Below the pieces are notes generated by a model, which had not been told where the DNA came from, did no database searches, and worked only from the letters and a program-made list of their open reading frames with translations. A stretch of DNA of 64,000 nt from the NCBI RefSeq assembly GCF_018687715.1, contig NC_056752.1, positions 47,347,501-47,411,500 of the forward strand. Direction: 5' to 3'. Below, one piece after another: positions 37,001-54,470 of the stretch; the first letter of the stretch is position 1; each line of letters opens with the position of its first letter. Both the position numbers and the translations under genes were made by a program. Source of the stretch: Carya illinoinensis. Its lineage: Eukaryota > Streptophyta > Magnoliopsida > Fagales > Juglandaceae.

Positions 37001-37626
37001 CATTACTACGTGGTAAAAGTGATTGATGCATGTTTCGTAAAAAAGGTATTTAGGGTTATTATTTTCCTGCTGTTACTGCAAAACGAACTTTCTTGCTTTC
37101 TTCTAGTATTTTCATACCTTTTTAACTGTTGATATCAATAAAAATGCTGGTATTTGAATATCAGCTTACAGGGGATTTGGATAAGATGGTTGCACTGCAG
37201 AGATTATTAGAGCCCTATGGCATTTGTGAGGTTTGTCTTGCTATTTAACTTCCAGTTGTATTTTTAAAATGTAGTTCAGATGCTAATATTTTAGGGGCCT
37301 CAAATTTTAATTTTTTCCTGAGCCAGTTTTTCTGTTTTAAGCCCGAAGATGGATTCTATTATGACTACAATGAAAAAGTTCAATTTCATATGGGTTACCA
37401 ATTTGAAATAATTTTTTGTCATAGCTTCAGAAGCATTGCGCTATTTCAGTCTCGTTGCCTTTCTTGTTTTATTTTTATAGTGAGCTGTCAGTCATTGCAA
37501 CACTTTGATGACAAATTTGATGTTTATTCGCCTTTTATGTAGGTGGCACGAACTGGGCGAGTAGCATTGGTGCGTGAGTTGGGTGTGGATTCCAAGTACC
37601 TTCGTGGATATTCATTTCCTATATAA
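28016..37626 (+). CDS. Acetolactate synthase (AHAS) regulatory/small subunit, chloroplastic, 12 exons
   Basis: Regulatory subunit of acetohydroxyacid synthase, the first common enzyme of Val/Leu/Ile synthesis in plastids. It stimulates the catalytic subunit and confers feedback control by branched-chain amino acids. Exons: 28016-28257, 28997-29210, 29833-29916, 30130-30198, 30943-31026, 31197-31343, 31578-31664, 34348-34452, 34596-34718, 35342-35494, 37165-37230, 37543-37626. They total 1458 nt (485 aa plus TAA). The Ser/Arg-rich N-terminus (about 70 aa) looks like a transit peptide. Two tandem IlvH-like halves follow, each opening with an ACT domain: [20 protein letters not shown] at about residue 85 and [20 protein letters not shown] at about 316. 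Both halves also have VTGD/LTGD-type C-terminal parts ending in ARTG. ATG 28016 is the first in frame. Introns 7 and 10 hold large LINE fragments, but the exons are intact. Confidence 0.95.
29600..29716 (+). mobile_element. Probable LINE 3' tail in AHAS subunit intron 2
   Basis: 'cttgtatacaccccatatacctgggtttgcctgcgcctctacgatattaatactattgacttgtcataaaaaa' follows the pattern of the local LINE 3' ends (gtatac..gggctatgcct..ttacttatc-An). The 5' boundary and target duplication are unclear. Confidence 0.4.
30807..30839. repeat. Poly-C/poly-A homopolymer junction
   Basis: A C13 run, then GGCGGGGGC and an A run. Similar C-run to A-run junctions occur at 35753-35787, 38443-38465 and 50546-50570. Confidence 0.8.
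31827..31886 (+). mobile_element. 60-bp LINE tail with imperfect TSD
   Basis: The insert 'gggctatacctatttacttggaataaaattctcttattaactat' plus poly-A lies between GTTTTCAGGATTTACTT (about 31808) and GTTTTCGGGATTACTT (about 31893). A further tail-like stretch with 'gggtttgaataaaatcc' and poly-A follows at about 31945-32016. Confidence 0.6.
32045..32140 (-). mobile_element. Probable LINE 3' tail, minus orientation
   Basis: 'agaagaaattttattagaaacaatgtgtaggtgaagcccatgtacataggaagtac' is the reverse complement of 'gtacttcctatgtacatgggctt...aataaaatttctt', the LINE 3' terminal pattern. Lies in AHAS subunit intron 7. Confidence 0.45.
32452..33749 (+). mobile_element. 5'-truncated LINE with RT C-terminal and zf-RVT region, flanked by TSD
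   Basis: A nearly 1.3-kb fragment with an open frame from the upstream flank to 33454 and continued in another frame to 33629. It encodes the end of a plant LINE reverse transcriptase ([27 protein letters not shown]) and the zinc-binding block ([19 protein letters not shown], then [15 protein letters not shown]). A frame break near 33430-33450 separates them. It ends in about 18 A. Direct repeats AAGAAATCTCC lie at about 32436-32446 and 33750-33760. Inserted in intron 7 of the AHAS subunit gene, same orientation as the gene. Confidence 0.88.
35753..35797. repeat. C23 run followed by A-rich run
   Basis: Twenty-three C then A-rich sequence in AHAS subunit intron 10. Such tracts are hard to sequence, so the length may be unreliable. 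Confidence 0.85.
35928..35946 (+). mobile_element. 19-bp LINE tail with 14-bp TSD
   Basis: The insert 'ttacttataaaaaataaat' lies between perfect repeats TCTTTTATTCCAGT at 35914-35927 and 35947-35960. It is the same terminal sequence as at 2.8 and 9.35 kb. Lies in AHAS subunit intron 10. Confidence 0.65.
36302..36860 (-). mobile_element. LINE fragment (zf-RVT region), minus strand, degenerate
   Basis: Minus-strand reading gives the same C-terminal LINE protein as at 2266 ([31 protein letters not shown]). Further upstream a WCCMCRKGG zinc block appears, now interrupted by stops. The poly-A end is the T-run at about 36305. The 5' boundary is approximate and no target duplication was found. Lies in AHAS subunit intron 10, opposite to the gene. 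Confidence 0.8.
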
Positions 37627-38104
37627 TTTGATGACTCGGGGAAGCTTCTCTTGCCATGTTGGAGAAAATTGGGGGAGTTATAAGAGTGTTGTGCATATGC
37701 AGTACCAAAATATAGTTGCCCGAATAAAGGAGGGCAAAATGGAATGAACGTTTGGGCCAAAGGAATTTCATCCTGAGACACCGGTATCAAGCTTAAATTC
37801 CTTTTTTTCTCTCTCTTTTGTTTTATATTTTTGGGTGGGGGTGGGGGAAGATGTGCGATTTTCTATGGGATTGGTTCTTTTTTGGTCATGTCAAGTGTGT
37901 TCATTGCCCTGGCTTTTCAAAATAATCTTTGGGTAGAACAGGCGTTGGAAATGGAGAAATGGAACAGCAATAGAACCATTTGCAAAGTTTCGTTTAAAGT
38001 ATTTGATCAGAAAGTGCATGCTACATCTGTAAAAGTATGCGTTTTGTTTTGGTTTTTTGCATAAAAATAAGCAATATTTAGCGTTGCAAGATTTTTCCAA
38101 TTTT
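37627..38104. other. 3' flank of the AHAS subunit gene, no gene recognised
   Basis: Contains the 3'UTR region and a T- and G-rich stretch near 37800-37850; nothing else recognised. Confidence 0.5.
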
Positions 38105-38300
38105 GAGGTCTGTACAACAGTCCAACAACAGCTGCTGGTCCAATCTCAAGGCCTTCCGCTATGTCTTCACATGCACACTACAGTCATCCCTCTCTCCCCT
38201 CTTTGACGTTATGGCAGAACCCAACTCCAGAAACTTGGGATAAAGGTGAAGCATGCCTTCTCCTTTTCCCAATCGGATGTTGTAACGTGACATAGATCAA
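38105..38300 (-). pseudogene. Relic of a 2-alkenal reductase last exon
   Basis: The minus strand reads HLYPKFLELG near 38222-38247, then after frame breaks EGLEIGPAAVVGLLYR near 38110-38155. These match the family C-terminus in copies A-C ([13 protein letters not shown] and [14 protein letters not shown]). The middle is rearranged and no complete frame exists. A weak similarity to the start of that exon (gtgtttcgccaacattttct) lies near 38655-38700. It is a decayed extra member of the tandem cluster. Confidence 0.65.
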
Positions 38301-38927
38301 CCCATGTAAAGGCGAGCAACAATTTTTCATGCATAAATTGTTGCACATCGCGTGAGATAAGATCTACCATATCAAGTTATAACGGCCAAAAATTGTCGGA
38401 GTTTGTGCACATTTTCCAAAGCTGTACTGCAACTATGACCTGCCCCCCCCCCCCAAAAAAAAAAAGAAAAAAAAAAGGGGAATTAAAGGGCTTAGACAGA
38501 ATTTGTCCTACAAATTATTTTTAGATCCCACTAGAAAAAAAAATCACTTTTTTCAAGGAGCATCCTATATATTATTCATATTAATTCCACAATTCTTCAT
38601 GCTATTTTAGTGGTGTCAGAGTCAGTACTGGGTGTATCATAGCGCCACAGCAGTAGTGTTTCGCCAACATTTTCTCCAAAACGTCACCAATGGAGGAGAT
38701 GATGACCGAGGAACAGTAAGTGTTTCCACGTTACACAGCGTGCAGACGTTCTTTCCTCGCTTCAATGACATGAACATTGATTAAGGAAACACAACTCCAG
38801 TGAACGAACACCAACATCTAAACATGTCCCCATAAAACCTGGAGAAGTAGTATAAGGTGCGATAACAATAGATAATCTCGTCCAGAGGACCTAAAGCTTC
38901 TGGGTTATGAAGTTGAATTCTAAGTCA

Positions 38928-39335
<408 letters not shown>

Positions 39336-39336
39336 T

Positions 39337-39565
39337 TAATGAGCAATGCTACACAACCCCCAACCTCCACACACTACTTTTTTTTAATTTTTTAATATTT
39401 TTTAAAATTTTTTTTTGAGTTTATGCTTTTTAAATTAATTCAATTTTTAAATTTATTATTTATATATTAAATATTTGATAAAAGAAAAAAATAATAAAAA
39501 TTAAAAAAATAGTGGTGTGTGGAGGTTGTGTGAATAGTAGGAGGTTGTGTAGATTTTTTGTTATT
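39337..39565. repeat. MITE-like inverted repeat in intron of reductase copy A
   Basis: Arms 'gctacacaacccccaacctccacacactact' (39348-39378) and 'agtggtgtgtggaggttgtgtg...ggttgtgtag' (39511-39552) are inverted copies flanking an AT-rich core. A related but diverged element with 'gctacacaac' arms lies at about 42960-43080. Confidence 0.6.
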
Positions 39566-39919
39566 TAAGTACCAGCAAATCGTAGACTACAAGATCACAC
39601 CCTATATTGGATTACATAATCACGAAGAGTAAAACTTAAAATATTATTATACCATTTTCCATCGTTTTCCCAATCACACAGATGGTACTTAGATGGTGTA
39701 TCGCCAATAAGGATACTCAAACTCCCAAGTTTGGGACAAATAATCGGGAATGTAAACCATTTTTCTTTACTATAATAATTTCTAAAGTATAAAGTTAAAG
39801 GGATATCCTCCTTGTTGAAAACGATGATGATGTCCAGTGCTTGCTCCATTATCAAACCAGAGGCCTTCAGTCAAAGCCTAAAAGGATATTTTACACATTT
39901 TAGAACACACCACCACTTA

Positions 39920-40093
<174 letters not shown>

Positions 40094-40556
40094 TTAATTA
40101 TCTGCTATCACTAGTGGAAGGGGGATACAAAGTCAATTTTGACATGAATATTATGTATCAGAATGACTGCTCCCTTCTATTTAAACATGACAGAGTTAAT
40201 TATATATACGCATGTATATATTTATGTATGTGCCCAAAATATTTTTTTATTTAATTAACAAAAAAACCAAGAATGGCATAACAACTTGATAGCTCTGAAC
40301 TGATGTTGGGTAAATAGAGGAAAAATTTCAAGTCTTGAAATGAGTAGTGGGAATGAGTGGACAAGAGAGGACAAGAGATCTGTATCCACTTGTGTCCGAT
40401 ATGACAAAAATCATTTGCGCTAGCCATTAAGGGGATGGGAGTTCTTTATTTAGGAGTTCAAGATACAGACAATGATAGATTAGAATGACTATGTATTCAT
40501 AACACATAATTTAAATGATACTAATAGCTGGATCAAAACACAACCTTAATAAGCTA

Positions 40557-40835
<279 letters not shown>

Positions 40836-41036
40836 TCAGCTTAGTCAGCCAGTAATTCCAGGGATCCTGCAATGTAATTGTAAGTGTCCAGACTGTTACT
40901 ACCATATTACCAAATATTCTATATTAAATAGATAATCTTTTAGACAAACATCTGACCATTTGATAACAGGCACATAAAAAAAGGGGGCCATAGAAATGGA
41001 TAAATTCATCTTATATTTCACAAGGGCATAATAATC

Positions 41037-41128
<92 letters not shown>
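41037..41128. repeat. Compound (TA)n(GA)n microsatellite
   Basis: About nine TA units followed by about 36 GA units, in the intron between exons 2 and 3 of reductase copy A. Confidence 0.95.
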
Positions 41129-41130
<2 letters not shown>

Positions 41131-41543
41131 TCTTCACTTTGTTCCTGAGCAAGAGGGAGAAAGACGGCTTAACTAAGAATGTGACCACCATCGGGGAGCA
41201 ATTGAGGTGCATTTGATTGTCTTGTTAAGATCCCAATTCAAGAGAGAACGAGTTCATATAAAAAGCTAAATATTGCCCCTATTTACCCATTTTCAGATCA
41301 GTATGGCCACAACATTAACATTCACGATCAGGATGCTAATATTACTATTTGAGTTTTTAAACTTCTTCTCTTATAACAGTTCCCATGGGTTAGGGGCCCT
41401 ACCGGCTACCCCTTTAAGTGGTAAATGAAACCAATTAAAAAAATGCTAGTGATTCCTACATGTCAACCTAACATCTATAAAAAAAAAAAGAATTATCCAA
41501 ACATATACAAAACAAAATTAGACGTGGAAACCCAAAAACATTA

Positions 41544-41858
<315 letters not shown>

Positions 41859-42293
41859 TCACTTGTGACTTTATTAGAAAAATAATTTAATTTAGGCTTC
41901 CAGTTGACTAAAGATCTCCAATACTTCAAAAAAACAAAAAAATGTATATGAAGAAACTACAGATCTCCAATACTTAACAAACTCATTATTTATATTTAAT
42001 TTATTTCTTCCATGGTTTTAGAATTCGACGATCACTTTGTAAATAACCATTGCGAAAATTGGATCTTCTTACTGGGTTCCAAAATTCAAAGTAAAGTAAT
42101 ATCCAAGCGCATGGTGAAAAATTAAGGCCATAAAGATTCACAACAAATGGCTATTTCGGTGTATGTACGAATACACACCCCAATATAAATTGCAACTTCG
42201 ATGAACAAGACGACTAAAATTATGTGAAAGAAATTTTGACTTGATCGAACCCCAGTCCGTGCAACATCCACAAAAATAGAGAGAGAGAAATCA

Positions 42294-44991
<2,698 letters not shown>

Positions 44992-45144
44992 TATAAAGAA
45001 ATTATATAAAAATAACTTTACAAACTGATGTACTTTGATATAGTACATCAAATTGTAAAATTATTTTTAATATAAAGTAGATCTAACGCATCAGGTGAAA
45101 TCACGTCAGTTTATGAATTTATTTTTGTGTAATCTCTTTATATC
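44992..45144. repeat. MITE with about 36-bp imperfect inverted ends
   Basis: Left 'tataaagaaattatataaaaataactttacaaactga' and right (reverse-complemented) 'tataaagagattacacaaaaataaattcataaactga' match closely around a 75-bp core. A related sequence lies near 21245. Confidence 0.7.
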
Positions 45145-46094
45145 TGTAACAGTTCTCTTCAATCTTATATTACATTATCAAGAATTTCCTCGTTTAATTG
45201 AGTTCCCCATTGAACAGGATGTGCCCTAGCCTCCCATTCCCATTATCTGAGATTCCAAAACTCACTAATGTCAACAAACCAAACATAGAAGAACAATGTC
45301 TGAAGTCGAACTGCTGAGCTCCGCCACTGAGTTTTCGTGGCCAACGACCTTTTCTGCCATGCCATTAACTAAACCCGATGACTATCTTACTCCTTTCTCT
45401 CCTCTCTCTGACTAGGTTAATGTCCTCGTCGAGAATGGGAGAAGATGGTTAATGGTAGAAGATGGTTAACATGTGAACCATCGTGTTGAAGTTAGTGGGC
45501 CGGTAGGAATTAAAGAAGGGTTGTGGTCCATGGTTGAAACATAGTCATGGCTATGCGTTTTAGAAAAGGGAAAAGGGAGGGATATGATAATTCTCGTATA
45601 GGCTGAAGTAGGGCTTGGATGGTTGTGATATTCATGTTCCTAGGGTTGGTCAAGGAGCAAGCAACAAATGAAAATGAAAAAAAGAAAGAAGACGGGACTG
45701 TAAATAAGGTGTTTACAACTAGTTACCATCACTGGTAACTCAAAATCGAGGTACACGCTCTGAATAATCAAAACAAAGTAAATTTGCCAAAGGAAGACTG
45801 AATTGGGACGAGCGAAGAGATCTGTCATAAATACAAAACATTTCTTCATCTTACACATTTGTAATTGAACACATAAAGAGAAGATTGTTCATATACATAT
45901 ATTGCACACCATCTTACTCCATAAAGATGAATGGGTCTCAACCCTACACGGCAATAACAAAGTGCAGAGACAAATCAATCCACATAATACATCTGACCTG
46001 GGTATAACATCATCTTTGCAAAACTCTTATTAAATGGTTCCCCTCTGGAGAGGATCAATAACAGAATAGGCTACCTGGTAACATCATATAGAGC
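45145..46094. other. Intergenic / 3' flank of the chitinase-like gene
   Basis: The part near 45850-46094 is probably 3'UTR of the chitinase-like gene. No other feature recognised. Confidence 0.45.
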
Positions 46095-48565
46095 TCAAGA
46101 AGATGCGGTGGTGGTAGAGGAAGATGGATTAAATGAAACCTGCTCGGCACAAGACAGAACCTCATGAGGCCCTGCCTCCTCACGGCCAACACCCATAAGG
46201 TCAAGGTAATACAGGTAATGGGAAATGATGATGTTCATGGAGTCAATATCACCCTTGCCGCAAACAAAGTCCCCATAAAGAATGTTCATTGTGGTGCCAA
46301 AACCAGGAACACGTTTAGCCAAAGTGTCATTCTTGGTCGGCTTCCAGTTGCCAATAAAGGCATCATGGGCTGAAGGCTGCGACTTCTTGATTGGGGTCAT
46401 CCACCTCCAAATTGCAGCCTGGAAAGCAAGGGTAGCATTCTGCTCAATGTATTCTGGATGATTCAACAGGTCTGCTTTCAAAGCCTCCCCAGCTGCACCA
46501 TAGTTGTAGTTCCTGCAACCAAAAATATTTAAAGCATCATTTTAGCAAGAGAACGTTAAAAATACGACCAATTACTGTTGGTTTTTCTATGAATTAGTCC
46601 ATAAATAAAATGATCCCAACTGGTGTATGAGTCAGTTTTTCCATGAAGATGCTTAATGCATGTTTGGGGTTGTGGTAGAAAATATTGCTTTTAGCTTAAG
46701 ACTTATAGCTTAGAGCTTAACGTAATAAGTTCTACCATTAAAAAGCTATTTACTGTTTGGGATTCGTATGTCTAGAGCACTTTCAAATATATTAGACTTG
46801 TTTGGAAACGAATTTAAAAAGCACTTTTTGAGGTAGAAATGACACAAAAGGGTATTATTCTTGATAGAAATAAAATATTATAATAAAATAACAACGAAAA
46901 TAGTCTAATAGATTTTTCAGTAATTATAAAAAAAAAAAAAAAAGGTTGAAGACAAACTGCCATCTGAAAATTTTCAGCTCCATCTGAAAGTTGAAGGTGT
47001 GAAGGTCTTCTAGTTGTGAAGGTCTTCGGAGGCTGAGAGAGAGAGAGAGAGAGAAGGGGGGGTGGGAAGGGGAGGGGCAAAGTTGTCGTTGTGGTAAAAT
47101 AGTGAGAAGCATTTTGTAATATACATGTAACGGAAAAATAGGACTTACTTTTTGCAAAATGCTTTTGTTGAAACGTGTTTTTTAGCTTTTTTTTTTTATT
47201 ATTTAAAAGTACTTTACTATAAAATTACCAAACAGGTCAATTTTATCATTTAAGTACTTTAAACCATTTTAAAACACTTTTTAAACTTTCCACCGCAACC
47301 CCAAACAGGCTCTTAGTGTTGCGATCTGAAAACTTATGTACGAGACAAGTAGGTTATTTTCATCAAGTTCTGTTACATATTTGGTATTTTTCATCGCATG
47401 ACACAGATCCTTTAGTGACAGGAAAAAACAGTGTGATAAACTGAAAGATTGAGGCGAACAACAGGAAATAATAGACAGAAAAGAAAAGGAAAAGGAAACA
47501 GTTAGGTTTGATTATGAACATATATACCGACCAGTAGATAGGCAAGGCACCACGGCCGTAGTATTCAGCTCCAGGAGCACAAGGGTAGGTGAATTTGTAG
47601 GAGTCGTCGCAGTATGACTGGCTGGGACTCATTTCCTTGTTGAAGCAAAGCCCCCAAGCGAGGGGTCCTCCTGTCGCCACTCCATAACCACCTGGAGATA
47701 GAACCCAATTAACTATATTCACATCTCACCATGGTGGTTAATCGTCAATGAAATTATAGGAACAACCAAACAAGTCCTCGTAAATTAATACCAGTTCCTC
47801 CAATCCAATAAATTGAATCAAGCACCCAGGTAATCCAAACCCACTCTACAATTTCTATTTATCAAGTAAATTCCGTTGTTTAATCTAATTGCCAATAGCT
47901 TGTACCCCAGCACTCGATATAAGGAAACACAGGCATTTAAGGATAAAGATCCTAAATTTCTAATAACCATTTTTTTTTTATAGGAAAACAATAGTTAGGA
48001 ATAATTGTATATCGTTCAGTTCTATGCCGAGCGGTAAATTCTGAACCATTTCATAGAAATAATTGTCAGGACACAACCGTAGTGAGGAAGCTTAGAAAAT
48101 CAGCAACCCAGGATAACTGAATCCCATAAAAAACCATCATCTATAAGCAGAGAAAGTGGAAAAAAGAGTGTAACAGTACGTACAAGAAGTCTTGCTGCCT
48201 ACATGGGCGAGGAAGGCGGCGATTTCCTTCATCTTCAAAACCTTGAGGCCGGTGGTGCCGAAGCCGATGGGCTCATAAATTGCGGCGGCTGTGATGAAGG
48301 ACTGGTAGTCCCAAAAGCCGACGGCGTGAGCCACGGGAGAGTTCCTCTTGGAGAATAGATTCTCAAACTGGTAGGTCTGGAAGTAGTCGGTGATGGTTTC
48401 GTTACAACAGTAAATGGACCACCCCTTGCATTCCCACCCTTTGTCGCACATCTTCTTCCCATTCACAGTCTTCACCTTCGTCACCGTGTCCGCATCGCAT
48501 TCTGCCACATTCGCTACCACCACCAACATCAATCCCAGAACCACGACAATGTCCCTTCCCTTCAT
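46095..48565 (-). CDS. CTL1: Chitinase-like protein (GH19 fold, CTL1/POM1 type), 3 exons
   Basis: Secreted GH19-fold protein of the CTL1/POM1 group, which assists cellulose assembly and cell-wall organisation rather than digesting chitin. Exons 48184-48565, 47532-47691 and 46095-46512 total 960 nt (319 aa plus stop). The signal peptide is MKGRDIVVVLGLMLVVVANV, cleaved at about residue 24-26. GH19 hallmarks are FWDYQSFITAA, GYGVATGGPLAWGL, GRGALPIYWNYNYG and a Cys-rich pattern. In active class I/II chitinases the first catalytic Glu lies in a HET motif after AAFLA. Here the sequence is AAFLAHVGSKTSC with Lys125 at that site, so the enzyme is predicted inactive, as known for this subgroup. ATG 48565 precedes the signal peptide directly. 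It lies between reductase copies A and B on the same strand, with no functional link evident. Confidence 0.95.
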
Positions 48566-49668
48566 CTTCGCAGCGAAATCTTGACTCGTGCTGTGTTACG
48601 TCGGGTCGTATCGTATCGTATTCTTCGGGTGCAATGCAAGGAAGAGAAAGACCAAAGGAAGGAAGTAGAAGAAGGAAAGGGTGTGCTTGGCGGTCTTTTT
48701 CTCTTCTGCCAGCAGATTCTGAATTTTTGCGTAGAGAGGAACCCGATGGGTGCTTAAAGAGCATGCGACTTTGAGGGTTGGACGGTGGATCCTGGAAGCA
48801 GTTGCTCGTAGTTTAAGTAGCCCAGCCTCCAACCAAACTGCTCCACCGACAAAAAGGAACGGATGGAGTTTCTACTTGGGTCTTTTGGGGAAACCTGTTA
48901 GGCCCATCAACAACGCAAGATTTAAAAATAAATAAATAAATAAATACGAAACAAACAATAGGATAATTGAATTTCAAAATTGGGGTTCTAATTCACATAA
49001 ATCATCCTGGTAAAAAGGCCTATAAGGTTGATAAAAAGTCCTTTGAAGAGTAGAATGTTGCGGACTTGTTTAAGAACTAAAAATGGCTAAAATATATATA
49101 TTTAAATACAAAATATACACGTGCGAACGTGAATAGCTAAGTTTTCAAATAATAATTATCATATTCACATGTAAAAAAATCATTGATTTCAAACTCATAG
49201 AATTTTTTTTTTTTTTTTGCGTGTTAAATGGTGTTCTAACATATCATCTTCAAGCGTCTATCAGAGACCTTTAAACCTTAATTCCTCAACATAGGGATCG
49301 ACAGTTTCTTCTAATGACGGAAGTAGCTTTGCTTAATGTTTGTATGCCAAGCAATTTTCTGAATTCAAGTTTTAATATTGGCCCCAACGCTTTGCTACCT
49401 TCATGAGATGCTCCAGATCAATGCAACATTTTCCACACAGTTTCTGTTGAGCATACTAGATGCTACACAGTTTTAGAAGTAATCGGTATAAACATAAGAA
49501 AGATACTACACTCTATCTTTGTCCATATTAGATAAGAAAGTATGATACAGAGTTCATATAGATGAAAAAATGGCTCAAGTTAAAAGCAAAGTCTCTTGAC
49601 TTGAACGGGTATGGAGATTGTTATGTGAATCTAGCCACCACAGCATTAACGTACTTATTCCTTATTAC

Positions 49669-49700
<32 letters not shown>

Positions 49701-49786
49701 AAGCGTGTAAAAACAGTGGTATACTGGCATTTAAAATAGAAAATTAACCCGCAAAACACAAAGACAGGAGGCTGAATGGAGGTCGG
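48566..49786. other. Intergenic: upstream of the chitinase-like gene and 3' flank of reductase copy B
   Basis: Contains the chitinase-like promoter and leader (48566-48900). A (CT)n tract lies at about 49674-49700. Nothing else recognised. Confidence 0.5.
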
Positions 49787-52124
<2,338 letters not shown>

Positions 52125-52305
52125 TTACGTCTCTCTTGCTCGATCTTTTCTCTACAATTTCGTGTTGTAGTGATGTGCAAGACGTTCTCCTTCTCCTTCT
52201 ATATGCAAGAAAGCCACCATGTCCAGGTTCATAAACAGAAGCGCCGGTGTAATCATAATATTCAATTCTCGTAAAAACAAAATATTGTAATCGACTTTAT
52301 TGCTT

Positions 52306-52450
52306 ACGATTTTCCACACCGTTTATCTTATTTTATTATTATAATTTTTTTTAAATTTTTATATAAAATATAATAAATAATTCAACTTTATCAAATCAGA
52401 AAATTCTTATCTCATCTTACAATCTAAACTATAACTATTTATTTACCCCC
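52306..52450 (-). repeat. GAGATGAGATG-family repeat upstream of reductase copy B
   Basis: Reverse-oriented match ('attttattattataattttttttaaatttttatataaaatataataaataattcaac...ttatctcatctta') to the copies at 10.9 and 20.7 kb. Confidence 0.4.
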
Positions 52451-52575
52451 AACATATAGCATTTCGGATTAATTTAATTGGTGCAAAAAGATACCATCCA
52501 CGTTAAATGATAAAATTTTATTTGTCAAATTTAAAATTTAAATTTAGGGTAATTTATTAAATATACTCTATATTA

Positions 52576-52740
52576 GGAGTGATACCCACATTTACGGGTG
52601 GGTTCAACCCTTCCCCGCTCCCGCATATGCAAAGGTAGTATTTCCATTTTCCACCCCACACCCAAGGCCCCTCGCCCCACTACCCACTCATGCAGGAGTG
52701 AGGCAGCAACTATCTACCCCTACTCTACACCATGGCTTGA
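52576..52740. repeat. GC-rich 'gggtg.taccc' low-copy repeat-like tract
   Basis: 'ggagtgatacccacatttacgggtgggttcaacccttccccgctcccgc' resembles the ends of some plant hAT-like elements (TAGGGGTGATACCCGC...). Only a fragment is visible; boundaries not defined. Confidence 0.3.
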
Positions 52741-52857
52741 GAATATAATTTTTTTAATTCAAATAAGAAAAATTACATAATTTGTTTATGTATAAATTGA
52801 TTTAAGCGAATGTCTCGTGGATGAGTTTCCTCCGGTGTAGAAGAATAATGATACATT

Positions 52858-54470
52858 AATGTGTGTGTATGAATTTATTGGTCTAAAATTCTAGATCAGT
52901 TCCTAAAATATGGTTCTTTTTCTAACTCCAACTAAAAAAAAAAAAAAACCTAAACCCTAATATAACCTCTCATGTTCTTGCTGTTTTATTGGTTTTGATC
53001 TTTGATCCTTTTTAAACCAAAGAAAAGAGTAGATCTTCGATCAAGAATATATATTCTGACTTTTCGTCCATTATCAATAGATCACATAAACAACAACAAC
53101 AACAATAACAACATTACAGTACTGATCATGACAGTACATGAAAATTTAGCTTTCTAATTAGTAACTATAGAAACCCCTAGATGTAAGAACAACATGGTTC
53201 TTTTTCTAACTCCAACAACAACATTACACATATCTTCCAGGCCATTATCTTCAGCATCAGTTTGATAATCCTACCAATAATTAGACGGACAGGATAAAAA
53301 TGTTATCAGAACAACCAACAAGGCGACAGAAAACAGAGAGAATCAACTACACTTTTAAATGCCTTCGCATATTCTTTCTACTTTCTGAGTCTGTAGTGTT
53401 ATAGAATCAATGCTAGTGGACAAGTCCACTCTTTTCTGTCACTTTCTTTGCAATTTGAAGAGGGGAACGCAGGCATTAGTGGAGTTAATTTAGTATTCAT
53501 TTCAAGACTTTTGTCAAGCTAAAAACACATAGGATGCTGAGCTTTACTCATTGACTTATCTTCAGATTATATTTCGCAAAGAACATAAAAAAAAGTAACC
53601 CATTCACAATAATTTCAAGGACTTTCTCTCAAGTTTCTTCACTCGGATAATCAATGATTTGATTTGAAAAAAATATGGAATGCAGTGAAGATAAAGGAAA
53701 ATGATGATTACCTTTCCAAACCCAGAAATTCGAGACAGAGATTCGCAATCGGCACGTAACCCAGATCTAAACCAAAAAGAAGAGGAAAAAAAATATAATA
53801 AACACAATCACAGCATCTAGAGAAATCCTTTACTTTTTATAGATCTACACACAGAAACTCAAAAATGTAAATATGAACTCAGATCTAGCTAAAGTGGGCA
53901 ACGGCCAACGAGAGAGGAAAGTGATATACAAACACCAAAGCTTAGATCTAGCCAGAGTGGGCAACGACAGATGATGAAATAATTTATAGCTTTAACCAGA
54001 TCCACCCAGAAAATCCAATACAAGCCCAGAAAAAAAAAAAAAAAAAAAAAAAAACAACAACAACAACCAAACCGAGAGAGAGACAGAGAGAGAGAGATTA
54101 ACATACCGTAGGCTTCGAGAGAGTTGAGAGACGGCACGGCTAGGGTTGAGAGACGGCACGGCTAGGGTTGAGACTTGAGAGAAGACTCTGCAGTGAGGGA
54201 GGTTTCGAAATTGCCAAATCCGTTCGAGAGAGTTCGAGAGAGTTGAGAGGAAAAGAAATCAAAGATTAAAACGGTGTCGTTTTCGGCAAATAATAAAATA
54301 AGCGGACATAAAACCGGTAACGGATTATCGGATTATAAAACCGGATCCGTAACCGGATCCGGGTTTTATAAAACCGCCCCGGTGTAATCCGGGCGGATAA
54401 CCGCCCGGATTGACCCGGATCCGGATTTCCGGACTGGTCCGGAAAAAATCCGGTCCGGATGCACACCATT
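52858..54470 (-). mobile_element. Non-autonomous hAT-like element, 1.6 kb, 8-bp TSD
   Basis: Perfect 8-bp direct repeats GATACATT flank the element (52850-52857 and 54471-54478), the size typical of hAT transposons. Ends are short and imperfect: AATGTGTGTGTATG at the left and, reading inward from the right, AATGGTGTGCATCC. The right 170 bp is packed with CCGG-containing motifs (subterminal repeats), followed by AAACGGTGTCGTTTT and a leader-like region. Candidate splice sites on the minus strand suggest a small transcript (exon ending at 54107; exon 53712-53766). No transposase domain is recognisable. Confidence 0.72.
54124..54167. repeat. 22-bp unit duplicated in tandem
   Basis: 'ttgagagacggcacggctaggg' occurs twice in succession (54124-54145 and 54146-54167) inside the leader-like part of the hAT-like element. 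Confidence 0.9.

Noticed and set aside
48235..48832. Other frames over the chitinase-like first exon
   Set aside because: They overlap the secreted GH19 frame in other phases and lack domains.
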